Source: Mastigias papua
Lineage: Eukaryota > Cnidaria > Scyphozoa > Rhizostomeae > Mastigiidae
Reading direction: 5' to 3'
Assembly (NCBI GenBank): GCA_964019165.1
Contig: OZ025272.1
Span: 124,001 to 188,000 of the forward strand
Length of the DNA stretch: 64,000 nucleotides
Position 1 is the first letter of the stretch. Each line of letters opens with the position of its first letter. The notes beneath the pieces are model-generated. The model was not told the origin of the DNA and searched no databases. It worked only from the letters and a program-made list of their open reading frames with translations. Of this stretch, positions 61,355 through 64,000 are shown in pieces. The translations under genes were made by a program, and so were the position numbers.

Positions 61355-64000
61355 AGCTACCTGTTAAAGCTTCACATATATGTTTAAAATTTAAATAGCA
61401 AATGAAGAACAATCATGGTGACAAATGATGGACCAACCAGGATTCCATGTAGAGCAAGGATTTTCAATTCAGGGCCTGTGGGCCACATTTTGACCATGGC
61501 AGAGTCTATATAACTTACAAGGGAGATCTCTAGCATATACCTGATTACTTCCTTGGCAAACTGGTGCAAAACAATGTTGGAATAATGCAGTGACACAAGG
61601 TGACCTATTTACCTACTTCAACAGCAATGAACTGCACTTGCAATACTGCAGCTAATTATGTATGAAGTTACACAAAAACTATATACAAATAATCAAAGGT
61701 TTTGTTATGATTACTATGATATGATTGCTTGTACAATATTTCTCCACAGCAAATTTGTTTCCAGCTTTGGGTTACGGGCATTAAGCCATAAAACCTTTGG
61801 CACCATTTCCTAAGTCATTGGCACCATTTCCTAAGTCATTGGCACTATGTCCAGTTTGAGGTATGCAAAGATTCAGCCCTGGTATTGTACTTTGCCATGT
61901 TCACTTGAATGTGTGTTTGTGAACTTGTTTTATATTGATTCGTATATACTAAAGATCTACTAAGTTCGAGATCTCTTCGAAAAAGGCCATACTACACAAT
62001 CCGGGCTTGGACTACATCCTTCAGACATACATCCCTTAGAAGCTATTTTCTAAATGTTCGAATGCAGTTAATTCTATCGTGATTACGATTCATGTTGTTG
62101 CAACTAGATATCTGCATAAAAATTAAATCTGATTTTGCTTGTACCTACATGTTTCTTCCATTTTACTTCTACCATCCCTCTATCTCTTTCCCGCGTAATT
62201 TTCGATAACAATAGCATCAACAACAACAATTACACCGTTTCGAGGCTATGTGATAGCTTATTTAAAATAATATTAGGCATATGGATTAAAAGTCGTGAAG
62301 ATATCTTTGTTGCTGGGCAAGAAAGGAGTATTACTAGTGTTTTGAAGGAGTATAAAGGCTCATATGGAGTGTACTATATACAAGATTTGAGTAAGTAGCT
62401 TTATCATGGACTAAAAGTCATTTTTATGATGTTGTATCTACACTATTCTTTTAAAAGGAAACCACTTTTATGTTTGAGTTTCAATTTCTTAACTTCTCCT
62501 GAAATTGAAGCTGATATTTTCTTAACTTTTATCGGAGTAAACTAGCTAAAAGAAGTTATCATCTTTTGTTAATAAAAGTTTGATCTTTGTTTAACTAAGA
62601 TTATCAAAGAAAAGCTTTGATCCAAGTGAAGGAACTTTGCAACGAATGAGCTTAAATCGATTTCCTGCAAGTAAAACAGGTGACCTTTCGAATTTGAGCC
62701 TCGTGATTTTCTTCACATTTTTATAAGATTTTGGCATTTTGAGCCTCATTTTCTTATATAACCTTTTTCTTATACAAAAACAAGATAAACAACAACAGAT
62801 ACATCCAATGCTTGTTAGATTTATAAATATCATGTGAACAACATGCTATTATATCACATATGCTGTACATGGTGCAATCATAGTAGTATAAACCACGCAG
62901 CAAGCTCAAAATTGACTATGGAACAGCTTTGACAGAGCAAATAAATGACACTGAAGCTGCAATACGATTGGCTAAAATAATTGGAGCTAACAGAAATAAA
63001 CTGCAAAGTTCATAAATATGCTAGTATTCCAAGCAACTTATATAGTCTCTCCACCATAGGCATCTCATCAAGTAATGACTAACTGACATAATATAGTTTA
63101 TAAACATTAAAGCTCATTCCCATTTGAAGAATGCTTACAAAATGGATAAAATACATTTAAACAAATATAATCAAAAGTAACAGTCAATCTAGCAAGACAA
63201 TTCATCATGTGAAATTATGCATCAATAGATAAAATAATTTTTTCAAAAGCAAAACAAAAAGTCTTTGTAATAAAAATAATATTGTTCAATGCTGTTAATC
63301 ACATTTAATATTAATTCCCATTAATTAAACTGCATGTACATATTGATAAATTCATAAAATAATAACCTGATCAATAAGTAAAGATAAGATGTCATCAAAG
63401 TGGTCAAGTCTATCTGATAAATAATACAATTATCAAATGACAATGACAAATGCAGCAGGTGAAAGGGCAATTGCAGGTATGGCATTATATAAATAGTTTC
63501 AACTAACAACTTCAAAGACAAAAACTAACAACTTAAAATGTTCTAAAATGGCAAAAACCAATTGCCCAATGTATCAATCAAATTTTCTATTAACAACAAT
63601 ATTCACAACCACCTCCTCCACTCTTATGAAATGGAACCTTGTGTATAAGAAGTCTAAAACTACATAAAATACCAAATTCATAACCTTATAATGATACTTG
63701 CATACAAAGTTATCTCTCAAAAACAGCAAAAATGATTCATTCAGTGTAACTATGATAATGATAATAACAAAGTTAATGATGATGAAATTGACGATAAAGG
63801 ATATCAATATGAGAACAATGATTAAATGACAGAGATTATGTGGGATTCCATAGCTGAGAGGGATGAATGACAATTAGTTTCTAACTTTTATCATTGATCA
63901 TAATCTTAACTTGCACTGTAGCATCCAACCAGAAGATTATTGCCACTAGTAGTCCGCAAACCTGCATGATGAAAATACAGAGATGAAATTGATTTTTATT
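61355..64000. other. Non-genic stretch upstream of RECQL4
   Basis: No protein family is recognised. An 80-codon minus-strand frame at 62591-62833 has a Cys-rich start and a basic remainder (KRLYKKMRLKMPKSYKNVKK), and an 87-codon plus-strand frame lies at 62135-62398; neither has splice or homology support. A triplicated CATTTCCTAAGTCATTGGCA motif lies at about 61800-61850. This region may hold the RECQL4 promoter and a 5' non-coding exon. Confidence 0.45.

Overview
The window is nuclear DNA of an animal, most likely an aquatic invertebrate. The evidence is three metazoan-type genes split into many small exons with GT-AG introns, AT-rich sequence, long (TA)n and (CA)n tracts, and many decayed non-LTR retrotransposon pieces. 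There are no prokaryotic-style operons and no CRISPR array. I cannot name the species or phylum.

Three genes lie head-to-tail on the minus strand. (1) 20394-6514: a SOWAH (sosondowah) family ankyrin-repeat gene, 13 exons, 389 codons. (2) 48165-23094: OPLAH, ATP-dependent 5-oxoprolinase, 40 exons, 1334 codons, complete from the N-terminal DRGGTFTD motif to the C-terminal GGGGYG tail. (3) 61354-49805: RECQL4-type RecQ DNA helicase, 17 exons, 1454 codons, with an Sld2-like N-terminus, a CCHC zinc knuckle, the helicase core and the family C-terminus. I built the models by hand. In each model every exon junction keeps codon phase and the total length is divisible by three, which is strong internal support. 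The genes have unrelated jobs (probable adaptor or nuclear protein, glutathione salvage, DNA replication and repair), so no pathway links them; OPLAH and RECQL4 also share a chromosome band in human.

Region by region: 1-3480 is a broken LINE split by a non-autonomous Ty3/Gypsy-like LTR element whose interior is a 710-bp-arm palindrome. 3751-4297 is a 13-bp minisatellite. 5110-5520 is a foldback repeat. 6.5-20.4 kb is the SOWAH gene with a MITE, a perfect hairpin, TA tracts and a LINE tail in its introns. 20.4-23.1 kb is intergenic with three LINE remnants. 23.1-48.2 kb is OPLAH; its introns hold a LINE RT, a second RT fragment, an R2-like LINE tail with a zinc finger and restriction-like endonuclease, a variable-unit tandem array, a 50-bp minisatellite, a 70-bp duplication that takes in part of an exon, and a hAT-like element sitting in a 5' splice site. 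48.2-49.8 kb is intergenic with a foldback MITE. 49.8-61.4 kb is RECQL4. 61.4-64 kb has no recognisable gene.

No new defence-like or biosynthetic system is evident. The most unusual items are the palindromic LTR element, the hAT insertion that keeps a splice donor through its target duplication, the duplicated exon segment in OPLAH, the R2-like endonuclease tail and the many-exon SOWAH gene.
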